Counted from the stretch's first letter, positions 1 through 5,400 are shown. The stretch is 5,452 nt of DNA from an uncultured Clostridia bacterium (GCA_947623765.1 CANQIG010000141.1:1-5452), one strand, 5' to 3'. The notes: generated by a model from the letters alone, not told the origin. Program-made: numbers and translations.

Positions 1-255
1 GGGTACCGGGAGATCAATCTGCGCGGGATGCGGCTCGTCAAAGACGGCGGGTTCCTCGCGACGTGCTCCTGCTCGCACTTCATGACGCCGGAGCTTTTCG
101 CGAAGACGGTCGCGGAGGCCGCGCGCGCCGCGCACGTGCGCCTTAGGCAGGTGGAGTTCCGCACGCAGTCGCCGGACCACCCCATCCTCTGGAACGCCGC
201 GGAGTCGTACTATCTGAAATTCTACATCTTCCAGCTCTCGCGCGGGCTTCTCTGA
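1..255 (+). CDS. Class I SAM-dependent rRNA methyltransferase, RlmI-like (C-terminal fragment)
   Basis: The reading frame is open from base 1 and ends at TGA 253-255, giving the last 84 residues of a protein whose start lies outside the window. Residues 1-27 (GYREINLRGM, then KDGGFLATCSCSHFM) match the end of the Rossmann-fold methyltransferase domain of the RlmI/YwbD family, where an SCS-type motif follows the glycine turn. The SPDHPILWNAAESYYLKF segment (about 57-74) corresponds to the family's C-terminal DHP...YLK end. Known members methylate a cytosine (m5C) in 23S rRNA using S-adenosylmethionine, in the cytoplasm. The N-terminal PUA domain and the SAM-binding motif I are not visible here, so the exact target cannot be judged. 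The HAD gene follows after 32 nt with no promoter or terminator between them, so the two are probably co-transcribed. Confidence 0.85.
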   Translation, partial: GYREINLRGMRLVKDGGFLATCSCSHFMTPELFAKTVAEAARAAHVRLRQVEFRTQSPDHPILWNAAESYYLKFYIFQLSRGLL

Positions 256-287
256 GGCCCGGCGCGGGGAGCACGGGAGCTTTTTTC

Positions 288-1121
288 ATGATCCGTCTCA
301 TTGCGTTCGATCTCGACGGCACCGCCCTGAACGGCCCCGCCTCGCTCTCTGCGGGGAACGAAGCGGCCATGCGGGCTGCCGCCGAACGCGGCATCTACAT
401 CGTCCCGGCGACGGGGCGCGTCAAAAATTTCATCCCGCCGTGCCTCACCGACCTGCCCTATGTGCGGTATGCGATCACCTCGAACGGCGGCGCGGTCTGG
501 GACATCCGGGAGGACCGGCTGGTCTGCGCGAACCGCATCTCGACCGAGGCGGCGCTCCGCGTGCAGAAGATCCTCGACGCGTACCCCGTCTATGTCGAGC
601 ATTACATCGACGGCGGCGCGGTCTCCCGCGAGGGGGACCTCTCGATCGCGGAGTCGTACTTCGGCATCCCGAAGGAAAAGCTGTATTTCCTGACGAAGGA
701 TTACACGTTCACGGAGGACTTTTCCGTGCTCCTTCGGGAGACCGGCGCACAGCCGGAGAAGATCAACATCATGTTCCTGCCGCCCGAGATCCAGTCCGAA
801 CTGCTCGGGAAGCTGAAGGCGGACCCGGGCGTCTCGCTGACGTATTCCAACGTCGACAACATCGAGATCAACGCGGCAGACTGCGACAAAGGGACCGCGC
901 TCTTGCAGCTCGCAGAGTTCCTCGGCGTCAAGCGGGAGGAGACCATGGCGCTCGGGGACAACGGCAACGACCTCGGGATGCTGCGCGCGGCGGGCTTTGC
1001 GGCGGTGGTCGCGAGCGGGATCGAGGCCGCGAAGGCGGAGGCGGACGCAATCGTCGCGCCGTGCCTCGAGGACGGCGTCGCCGAGGCGATCCGTCGGTTC
1101 GCGCTCGGCGAAAAAATCTGA
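288..1121 (+). CDS. Cof-type HAD-IIB family hydrolase (sugar-phosphate/FMN phosphatase type)
   Basis: A complete 277-residue protein of usual length for the Cof subfamily of haloacid dehalogenase phosphatases. All four HAD motifs are visible: motif I DLDGT at 8-12 (nucleophile D8, acid/base D10), motif II ATGR at 41-44 (T42), motif III lysine K201 in DCDKG, and motif IV GDNGND at 223-228 (D224 and D228, Mg2+ binding). The family's C-terminal EDGVAEAI at 261-268 is also present. The region between motifs II and III (about 80-190) is the C2B-type cap that sets the substrate. Such enzymes are soluble Mg2+-dependent phosphatases acting on phosphorylated sugars, pyridoxal phosphate or flavin phosphates; the substrate cannot be read from sequence. 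The ATG at 288 is preceded by GGGAG at 275-279, 8 nt away. It lies 32 nt after the methyltransferase gene and is probably in the same transcript. Confidence 0.92.
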   Translation: MIRLIAFDLDGTALNGPASLSAGNEAAMRAAAERGIYIVPATGRVKNFIPPCLTDLPYVRYAITSNGGAVWDIREDRLVCANRISTEAALRVQKILDAYPVYVEHYIDGGAVSREGDLSIAESYFGIPKEKLYFLTKDYTFTEDFSVLLRETGAQPEKINIMFLPPEIQSELLGKLKADPGVSLTYSNVDNIEINAADCDKGTALLQLAEFLGVKREETMALGDNGNDLGMLRAAGFAAVVASGIEAAKAEADAIVAPCLEDGVAEAIRRFALGEKI

Positions 1122-1160
1122 AAAAACATCCCCTTTCGCGGTAACCGGAAGGGGATGTTC
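1121..1160. terminator. Hairpin after the HAD gene, with the T-run on the minus strand
   Basis: A perfect 11-bp inverted repeat pairs 1125-1135 (AACATCCCCTT) with 1149-1159 (AAGGGGATGTT), around a 13-nt centre that can add three more pairs. It begins directly at the HAD stop codon. On the + strand the stem is followed by CTCCTAC, not a U-tract. On the minus strand it is followed by six T, then CAG and six more T. The shape suits a terminator, but the better U-tract would stop minus-strand transcripts, and no minus-strand gene is seen here. It probably separates the HAD and sigma transcripts partly, or blocks antisense transcription. Confidence 0.55.
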
Positions 1161-1192
1161 TCCTACATACAAAGTGAAGGGAGGCCGCAAGC

Positions 1193-1747
1193 ATGGAAGA
1201 CCAAGAGATCATCGCGCTGTATTTTGCGCGGGAAGAGCGCGCGATCGCGGCGACCGGGGAGAAGTACGGCGCGCCGCTCACGCGCCTTGCCTCGCGGCTG
1301 CTGCGCCTGAGGGAGGACGCAGAGGAGTGCGTCAACGACACGTATCTCGGCGCGTGGAACGCGATCCCGCCGACGCGCCCGCAAAAGCTGTTCGTGTTTC
1401 TCGCGCGCATCTGCCGCAACCTCGCCTGCGACCGGCTGGACTTTCGGAACGCCAAAAAGCGCAGCGCCGAGGTCGTCGCGCTCACGGACGAGATGGCGGC
1501 CTGTCTGCCGGACCCGAACGCCCTCGACGCGCTCGGGGACGAGGCGCTCGGCGCGGTCCTCAATGACTTTCTGGAAAAGCTCCCGAAGGAGAGCCGCCTG
1601 ATCTTCATGCGCCGGTACTGGTTCCTGGACCCGGTGAAGGACATCGCCGCGCGGTACGGGATGGGCGAGAGCCGCGTCAAGACCTCCCTGTTCCGAACGA
1701 GGAAGAAGCTCCTGGAGCGTCTTGCAAAGGAGGAGATCCCGCTTTGA
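1193..1747 (+). CDS. ECF-type RNA polymerase sigma factor (sigma-70 family)
   Basis: A 184-residue protein of normal length for an extracytoplasmic-function sigma factor, with only regions 2 and 4. Region 2 covers about residues 10-85: the EDAEECVNDTYLGAW stretch at 41-55 is the -10-recognising helix of a clostridial ECF type, followed by FLARICRNLACD at 69-80. Region 4 covers about 120-178: LEKLPKESRLIFMRRYW at 128-143, then the helix-turn-helix DIAARYGMGESRVKTSLFRTRKKL at about 150-173, which contacts the -35 element. A variable linker (about 88-118) separates them. It should direct core RNA polymerase to a small regulon when released from its partner. The ATG at 1193 has a strong AAGGGAGG at 1177-1184, 8 nt upstream. 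The gene ends 14 nt before the membrane-protein gene, so the two form an operon. I see no sigma-A promoter in 1122-1192; the pair may be autoregulated or read through from the HAD gene. Confidence 0.92.
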   Translation: MEDQEIIALYFAREERAIAATGEKYGAPLTRLASRLLRLREDAEECVNDTYLGAWNAIPPTRPQKLFVFLARICRNLACDRLDFRNAKKRSAEVVALTDEMAACLPDPNALDALGDEALGAVLNDFLEKLPKESRLIFMRRYWFLDPVKDIAARYGMGESRVKTSLFRTRKKLLERLAKEEIPL

Positions 1748-1755
1748 AAAAGGAG
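1747..1755 (+). promoter_or_regulatory. Ribosome binding site that fixes the start of the membrane protein
   Basis: AAAAAGGAG lies 6 nt before the ATG at 1762. An in-frame TTG at 1744 would overlap the sigma stop codon, has no such site before it, and would place this purine run inside the coding region. The ATG at 1762 is therefore preferred. Confidence 0.8.
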
Positions 1756-1761
1756 AACGGT

Positions 1762-2571
1762 ATGAACGGAGAAAAACTGCTCGTCGCCATGGGTCTCGCG
1801 GACGAACGCTTCGTCGCGGAGGCCGAGGAGGAACGCCCCGCGCGCGTCGTCCCGATGCCCGCGCTGCGGTGGGCGGCGGCGCTCGCGGCGTGCTTCACGG
1901 TGCTCGTCGTCTGGGCGGTCGCCGTACAGTGCGGCAAGGGCGCGCCGCTCGAGGGCGGCGCATCGATCAATTCCAGCGCCGAGACCGCGCGCGCGAAGAC
2001 CGGAGGCGCGCTGTGGCTCGAGGGAAAAGAAAACGCGGACGCGGCGGAGGAGGCCGTGACCGGCGGGGAGGAGGAAGGCGAGGCCATGGAGAGCGGCGCG
2101 GCGGAGACCGCCGAGGAGCCCGAGCCGATGCCGACCGCAGCCCCGGACAGCGCGTTCGGCGCGACGGGACCGGACGCCGGGGACGGCGGGCTGAACGGTA
2201 CTCCCGCTGCGGCGCTCCTTCCCGCGCAGGACGTGGAGGGCCTGCGCACGCAGAGCGGCCCGGCGACGGAGCCGTGGAGCGAATATGACGCGGAGACCGC
2301 GAAGACCGCCGCGAAGCTCGTGGGCATCATGCTTTCGGGCGAAGCGGTGGAGGAACCGGAGAGCGCGGCCGCGCCGATCACGCTGGAGTTCACGTTTGCG
2401 GACGGCACGGTGCGGACGTTCCGGCTCGTCACGGATCAGACCCCCGGCGAAGGCGCGGGAGAGGCGGTCGACATGCGCGCGTTCCTCGAGGACAGCGGCG
2501 GGACGTGGCGCGAAGCGGCGTTTGCGGACGCGCTCGAGCTCGAGCTTTTGCTCGGGTACGTTGTGGAATAA
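1762..2571 (+). CDS. Single-pass membrane protein, probable anti-sigma/sensor partner of the ECF sigma factor
   Basis: 269 residues from the ATG at 1762. The cytoplasmic N-terminus (1-35) begins MNGEKLLVAMGLADERFVAEA, resembling the short N-terminus of membrane proteins encoded next to clostridial ECF sigma factors. One transmembrane helix is clear at about 36-56 (RWAAALAACFTVLVVWAVAV). After it comes a long, low-complexity linker (about 57-172) rich in Ala, Gly and Glu, with an acidic patch around 88-122 and Pro/Thr-rich stretches. A more ordered extracytoplasmic part follows at about 175-269, including the beta-rich ITLEFTFADGTVRTFRLV (206-223). No zinc-binding HxxxCxxC anti-sigma motif is present, so regulation of the sigma factor is inferred from gene order and topology, not from a recognised domain. 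C57 lies just after the helix but the preceding residues do not form a lipobox. The TGA/TAA region after it opens into a hairpin-rich gap. Confidence 0.75.
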   Translation: MNGEKLLVAMGLADERFVAEAEEERPARVVPMPALRWAAALAACFTVLVVWAVAVQCGKGAPLEGGASINSSAETARAKTGGALWLEGKENADAAEEAVTGGEEEGEAMESGAAETAEEPEPMPTAAPDSAFGATGPDAGDGGLNGTPAAALLPAQDVEGLRTQSGPATEPWSEYDAETAKTAAKLVGIMLSGEAVEEPESAAAPITLEFTFADGTVRTFRLVTDQTPGEGAGEAVDMRAFLEDSGGTWREAAFADALELELLLGYVVE

Positions 2572-2582
2572 GCGGAAAGTTG

Positions 2583-2660
2583 TTTGCCCGCGTGCCGCCC
2601 GAAAAGGGCGGTGCGCGGGCAAAGCGCGTTTCAGGGCGGCAGGGCCGCCCTCGTTTGCCC
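2583..2660 (+). repeat. GC-rich hairpin cluster with competing pairings
   Basis: Just after the membrane-protein stop codon, 2583-2592 (TTTGCCCGCG) pairs with 2614-2623 (CGCGGGCAAA). The inner arms 2595-2600 and 2606-2611 pair around a GAAAA loop, with two G-U pairs between, giving a nearly continuous 18-bp stem. A second hairpin pairs 2634-2640 (GGGCGGC) with 2644-2650 (GCCGCCC). A second TTTGCCC at 2654-2660 can also pair with GGGCAAA at 2617-2623, competing with the first stem. There is no U-tract after any of them, so this is not a standard intrinsic terminator, although it may end or stabilise the sigma-operon transcript. Confidence 0.7.
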
Positions 2661-2722
2661 TACATCAGCTTGCGGGATGCGGGAGAAATTCAGTTTCCAG
2701 CAGAGCACCGACTGCTCGGGCC

Positions 2723-2775
2723 GCGCGGGAGAAAACTTCGGCAAAGGGAAGCGCGCGTCAGCGCGCGCCCCGCGA
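2723..2775 (+). repeat. Dispersed repeat, copy A (forward)
   Basis: This 53-nt block matches the reverse complement of 3935-3987 at 48 of 53 positions, with no gaps. It contains a hairpin: GCGCGCG at 2751-2757 and CGCGCGC at 2762-2768 around a TCAG loop. A second, overlapping stem pairs CGCCCC at 2766-2771 with GGGGCG at 2777-2782. Two short matches upstream (CTACATCAGC at 2660-2669 and TTTCCAGC at 2694-2701) occur in the same order in copy B, at larger spacing. This suggests copy A is a shortened version of a longer element. The rest of 2572-2847 shows no gene. Confidence 0.8.
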
Positions 2776-2847
2776 AGGGGCGGCCTCTGACCGCGCATAT
2801 TTTGGGTTGGAGCGGGAATAAAAAATGAAGGATTCTCCAAAAACCGG

Positions 2848-2876
2848 TTGACGTTTTCGGTAGACCGTTGTATAAT
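2848..2876 (+). promoter_or_regulatory. Sigma-A promoter of bsh
   Basis: TTGACG (-35, 2848-2853) and a perfect TATAAT (-10, 2871-2876) are separated by 17 nt, the optimum. Transcription should begin at about 2883, giving a leader of about 30 nt. The surroundings (2808-2900) are much more AT-rich than the rest of the window. A palindrome AACCGGTT (2842-2849) overlaps the -35 box. Confidence 0.9.
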
Positions 2877-2900
2877 ATAGGCAAATCTCATTTTGGAAAC

Positions 2901-2906
2901 AGGAGG
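2901..2906 (+). promoter_or_regulatory. Ribosome binding site that fixes the bsh start
   Basis: A perfect AGGAGG lies 7 nt before the ATG at 2914. An in-frame TTG at 2893 lies upstream of this site. Starting there would bury the catalytic cysteine at residue 9, whereas the enzyme needs it at position 2. Confidence 0.9.
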
Positions 2907-2913
2907 AAATGCG

Positions 2914-3888
2914 ATGTGTACGGCAGCGACGTATAAAACCAAAGATTTTTATTTCGGCAGGACGCTCGATTACGATTTCACCTACGGCGACGAAGTGACC
3001 GTGACGCCCCGCCGCTTCCCGTTCCGGTTCCGCTATCGCGAGCCGCTGGAGAGCCACTACGCGATGATCGGCATGGCGCACGTCGCGGACGGCTATCCGC
3101 TCTACTACGAGGCGGTCAACGAGAAGGGCCTCGGTGTGGCGGGCCTCAATTTCGTCGGCAACGCGTGCTATTTTGAAGTCACGGAGGGGAAGCTCAACCT
3201 CGTGCTGCACGAGCTGATCCCCTTTGTGCTCGGGACCTGCGCCTCGGTGCGGGAGGCCCGCGCGGCGCTCGCGGATCTCAACCTCGTGAACGAGCCGTTT
3301 TCCCCGCAGTTCCCAGTCTCCTCGCTGCACTGGATGATCGCGGACCGCGACGAGGTCATCGTCATGGAGTCCACCGCCTCGGGCCTGCACATCTACGACA
3401 ACCCCGCCGGGGTGCTCACGAACAACCCGACTTTCCCGGAGCAGATGCTGCGCCTCACGGACTATATGCACCTCTCCCCGAAGCAGCCGGAAAACCTCTT
3501 CTCGGATCAGCTCCAGTTCAACCCGTACAGCCGGGGCATGGGCGCGCTCGGTCTGCCGGGCGACGTCTCCTCGCCGTCGCGCTTCGTCAAGGTCGCGTTC
3601 ACGAAGCTGAATTCCCTTTCCGGCGACTCCGAAGCGGAGAGCGTCGGCCAGTTCTTCCACATCCTCGGCTCGGTCGAGCAGCAGCGCGGCGTCTGCGAGG
3701 TCGGCGAGGGCAAGTATGAGATCACGGTCTACACGAGCTGCGCGAACTGCGACAAGGGCATCTACTACTACACGACTTACTCGAACCGCCAGATCACCGC
3801 GGTCGATATGCACCGCACCGACCTCGACGGCGCGGACCTCTCCCGCTATCCCCTCGTCCTCGAGGAACAGATTGCCTACCAAAACTGA
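2914..3888 (+). CDS. bsh: Choloylglycine (bile salt) hydrolase, Ntn-hydrolase family
   Basis: 324 residues, the usual length for bile salt hydrolases. The enzyme cleaves the amide bond of glycine- or taurine-conjugated bile acids, releasing free bile acid and the amino acid; no signal peptide is seen, so it is intracellular. The protein starts MCTAATY, so removal of Met1 exposes Cys2 as the N-terminal nucleophile. The other active-site residues of the family are in place: R16 and D19 in GRTLDY, N79 in GLNF, N170/N171 in LTNNPTF, and R223 in SPSRFVKVAF. An Asn at the position of N79 is typical of bile salt hydrolases, where penicillin V acylases often carry Tyr, so BSH is the better call, though preference for glyco- or tauro-conjugates cannot be read. 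The gene has its own sigma-A promoter and a perfect Shine-Dalgarno site, and appears monocistronic. It is bracketed by two inverted copies of a dispersed repeat. Its codon use looks like that of its neighbours, so recent transfer from a low-GC source is not indicated. Confidence 0.95.
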   Translation: MCTAATYKTKDFYFGRTLDYDFTYGDEVTVTPRRFPFRFRYREPLESHYAMIGMAHVADGYPLYYEAVNEKGLGVAGLNFVGNACYFEVTEGKLNLVLHELIPFVLGTCASVREARAALADLNLVNEPFSPQFPVSSLHWMIADRDEVIVMESTASGLHIYDNPAGVLTNNPTFPEQMLRLTDYMHLSPKQPENLFSDQLQFNPYSRGMGALGLPGDVSSPSRFVKVAFTKLNSLSGDSEAESVGQFFHILGSVEQQRGVCEVGEGKYEITVYTSCANCDKGIYYYTTYSNRQITAVDMHRTDLDGADLSRYPLVLEEQIAYQN

Positions 3889-3892
3889 CCTA

Positions 3893-3918
3893 CCTACTTT
3901 TCTTGAAAGAAAAGTAGG
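3893..3918 (+). repeat. Perfect 26-nt palindromic hairpin just after bsh
   Basis: CCTACTTTTCTT (3893-3904) pairs with the reverse-complement arm AAGAAAAGTAGG (3907-3918) around GA, starting 5 nt after the bsh stop codon. It is followed by CAAAAGAACTTTTAAG, which holds a minor second stem (AAAAG/CTTTT, 3920-3931) and a short T-run. It may act as the bsh terminator or 3' stabiliser, but the lack of a direct U-tract makes this uncertain. It adjoins copy B of the dispersed repeat and is probably part of the same element. Confidence 0.7.
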
Positions 3919-3934
3919 CAAAAGAACTTTTAAG

Positions 3935-3987
3935 TCGCGGGGCGCACGCTGACGCGCGCTTACCGTGGCCGAAGTGTTCTCCCGCGC
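3935..3987 (-). repeat. Dispersed repeat, copy B (inverted relative to copy A)
   Basis: The reverse complement matches 2723-2775 at 48 of 53 positions. The hairpin around TCAG is kept: one of the five differences (C to T) only changes a G-C pair to G-U when read in the element's orientation. The element seems to continue to about 4129 in + coordinates, where CTTCCAGC (complement of 4074-4081) and CTACATGAGC (complement of 4120-4129) match short blocks next to copy A. Two more small hairpins lie in this extension: 3998-4003 with 4007-4012 (AGAGGC/GCCTCT), and 4027-4032 with 4036-4041 (GTTCGC/GCGAAC). No credible gene is seen in 3889-4194; open frames here lack a good ribosome site and follow the repeat. 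Confidence 0.8.
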
Positions 3988-4194
3988 AGTCCGCGCGAGA
4001 GGCAAAGCCTCTTTCGTCGCGTGGTCGTTCGCTGCGCGAACTTCGCCGGTGGGGACGGGGAGCGTAGTCCCGCGCTGGAAGATGAGCTGGTGAGGGAAGA
4101 TTGATTCCGAACACGGCGGGCTCATGTAGAGAGAACGGAAGCGGCCATGTTGCCCGCACCGCGCGCGCCGGAAGCGGCACAGAGAGATGAAGAG

Positions 4195-4227
4195 AAAAAG
4201 GCGCCCCGGGGGGAACTCCGGGGCGCC
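4195..4227 (-). terminator. Intrinsic terminator of the threonine aldolase gene
   Basis: Read on the minus strand, a 10-bp stem GGCGCCCCGG/CCGGGGCGCC (4218-4227 with 4200-4209) is followed at once by five T and then CTCTT. It lies 5 nt beyond the stop codon at 4233, giving the standard stem plus U-tract layout. Confidence 0.9.
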
Positions 4228-4232
4228 GGTGT

Positions 4233-5294
4233 TTATCGGGGTTCGGCGAAGGCTTCGCCGAGCGCGCGGAGGTCCGCGCAGAGGGCGGCGGCGTTTTCGT
4301 CGGTGGTCGCCCAGCTCGTGCACAGGCGGACGGCGCTGTGGGTCCCGTCCACGCGGGCCCAGTAGGAGTAGACGTACTTCTCCGCGAGGCGTTCGAGCGC
4401 CGCGTCCGGGAGGATGGGGAACTGCTGGTTCGTGGGGGATTCCGCGAGCAGGGGGAAGCCCGCCGCCTTGCAGGTCTCGGCGATGGCGAGCGCCTGCGTC
4501 ACGGCCTTTTTCGCGATCGCGGTGTAGAGCCCGTCGGTGAAGAGCTCGTCGAACTGGATGCCGAGGAGCCGGCCCTTCGCGAGCATCCCGCCGCGCTGCT
4601 TGATGTGGTACCGAAAGTCCTCCCCGGCGGCGCGGTTCGCGAAAACGACGGCCTCGCCGAAGAGCGCGCCGACCTTCGTCCCGCCGATGTAGAACACGTC
4701 CGTGAGGTCGCAGAGGTCGGCGAGCGTGACGTCGTTTTTCGGGGCGGCGAGCGCGTAGCCGAGGCGCGCGCCGTCCACGAAGAGGAACAGACCGTACTTC
4801 TCGCAGACGGCGCGGATGTCCCGCAGCTCCGCGAGGGAATAGAGCCCGCCGTTCTCCGTGGGCTGGGAGAGGTAGACGAGCTTCGGCTGGACGATGTGCT
4901 CGAACGCGCCGTCGTTCTTCTGCGCGAGGACGGCCCGCTCGACCGCGCCGGCGGTGATCTTCCCGTCCGGGGAGGCGGGAAGCGGGAGCACCTTGTGCCC
5001 GGTCGCCTCGACCGCGCCGGTCTCGTGGACGTTGATGTGGCCCGTCGCGGGGCAGAGCGCGCCCTGGTGCGGGCGCAGCAGCGAGGCGATCACCGTGGCG
5101 TTCGCCTGCGTGCCGCCGACGAGGAAGTGGACGTCGACGTCCTCCCGGCCGCAGGCAGCCTTGATCTTTTGACGGGCGGAGGCGCAGATCTCGTCCTCGC
5201 CGTAGCCGACGGTCTGCATCAGGTTGGTCTCTTCGAGACGGCGGAGGATGTTCGGGTGGCACCCTTCCGTGTAATCACAGTTAAAATACAGCAC
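4233..5294 (-). CDS. ltaE: Threonine aldolase family protein (PLP-dependent beta-eliminating lyase fold)
   Basis: 353 residues, normal for L-threonine aldolases, which split L-threonine or L-allo-threonine into glycine and acetaldehyde using pyridoxal phosphate in the cytoplasm. Fold-type I features appear in order: NCDYTEGCHP near the start (5-14), GYGEDE (30-35), the cofactor-phosphate loop GGTQAN (60-65), HINVHETGAVE with H86, H90 and E91 (86-96), the cofactor ring-binding DGARLGYA (174-181; D174, R177), and the Schiff-base lysine K207 in GGTKVGA. R323 in VRLCTSW probably binds the substrate carboxylate. Wording around the lysine differs from the SKGLGAPVGS of the well-studied enzymes, so this belongs to a divergent branch and the exact substrate is not certain. 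The start is GTG (5292-5294), 8 nt after AGGAG. It is transcribed alone from its own promoter and ends at a strong terminator. Confidence 0.88.
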   Translation of the reverse strand: MLYFNCDYTEGCHPNILRRLEETNLMQTVGYGEDEICASARQKIKAACGREDVDVHFLVGGTQANATVIASLLRPHQGALCPATGHINVHETGAVEATGHKVLPLPASPDGKITAGAVERAVLAQKNDGAFEHIVQPKLVYLSQPTENGGLYSLAELRDIRAVCEKYGLFLFVDGARLGYALAAPKNDVTLADLCDLTDVFYIGGTKVGALFGEAVVFANRAAGEDFRYHIKQRGGMLAKGRLLGIQFDELFTDGLYTAIAKKAVTQALAIAETCKAAGFPLLAESPTNQQFPILPDAALERLAEKYVYSYWARVDGTHSAVRLCTSWATTDENAAALCADLRALGEAFAEPR

Positions 5295-5302
5295 AAAAAG
5301 CG

Positions 5303-5307
5303 CTCCT
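5303..5307 (-). promoter_or_regulatory. Ribosome binding site supporting the GTG start
   Basis: On the minus strand GAAAGGAGCG contains AGGAG at 5307-5303, 8 nt before the GTG at 5294. No in-frame ATG lies close by, and the family-typical N-terminus (LYFNCDYTEG) follows directly. Confidence 0.85.
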
Positions 5308-5332
5308 TTCGGTCTCGTTGCTTTCGCGTACT

Positions 5333-5361
5333 ATCATAGCACAGCGGCGCGGATTTGTAAA
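5333..5361 (-). promoter_or_regulatory. Sigma-A promoter of the threonine aldolase gene
   Basis: Read on the minus strand: TTTACA (-35, 5361-5356), 17 nt, then TATGAT (-10, 5338-5333) preceded by TGC, an extended -10. The expected start is near 5326, giving a leader of about 30 nt. Confidence 0.85.
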
Positions 5362-5371
5362 GCGGGCCGCC

Positions 5372-5400
5372 TTGACTTTTCCCGGGCCGTCTGTTACAAT
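5372..5400 (+). promoter_or_regulatory. Sigma-A promoter of the next, divergent gene
   Basis: TTGACT (-35, 5372-5377) and TACAAT (-10, 5395-5400) are spaced 17 nt apart. Its -35 box lies only 10 nt from the -35 box of the opposing promoter. Confidence 0.85.

Noticed and set aside
928..2622. Long minus-strand open frame (564 codons) opposite the sigma factor and membrane protein
   Set aside because: It is Arg/Ser-rich and low in complexity, has no good ribosome site, and is fully explained by the real + strand genes with strong start sites.
2723..2775. Shared translated motif (AREKTSAKGSARQRAPR in copy A, ARENTSATVSARQRAPR in copy B) as a possible conserved small protein
   Set aside because: The similarity follows directly from 48/53 DNA identity. 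The five changes are not biased enough to silent positions to show coding selection, and neither copy has a suitable start site.
2572..2847. CRISPR array or riboswitch in the gap before bsh
   Set aside because: There are no regularly spaced direct repeats. The structured part ends well upstream of the promoter, so it is not in the bsh leader.
2893..2895. Upstream TTG start for bsh
   Set aside because: It lies before the AGGAGG site and would place the catalytic cysteine away from the N-terminus.
2758..5262. Very long minus-strand open frame (834 codons)
   Set aside because: It runs antisense to bsh and in another frame of the threonine aldolase gene; it is Arg/Pro-rich and shows no family motif. 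Long open shadow frames are expected in GC-rich DNA.
4338..5339. Long + strand open frame opposite the threonine aldolase gene
   Set aside because: The minus-strand frame has all PLP-enzyme motifs, a promoter, ribosome site and terminator; the + frame has none.
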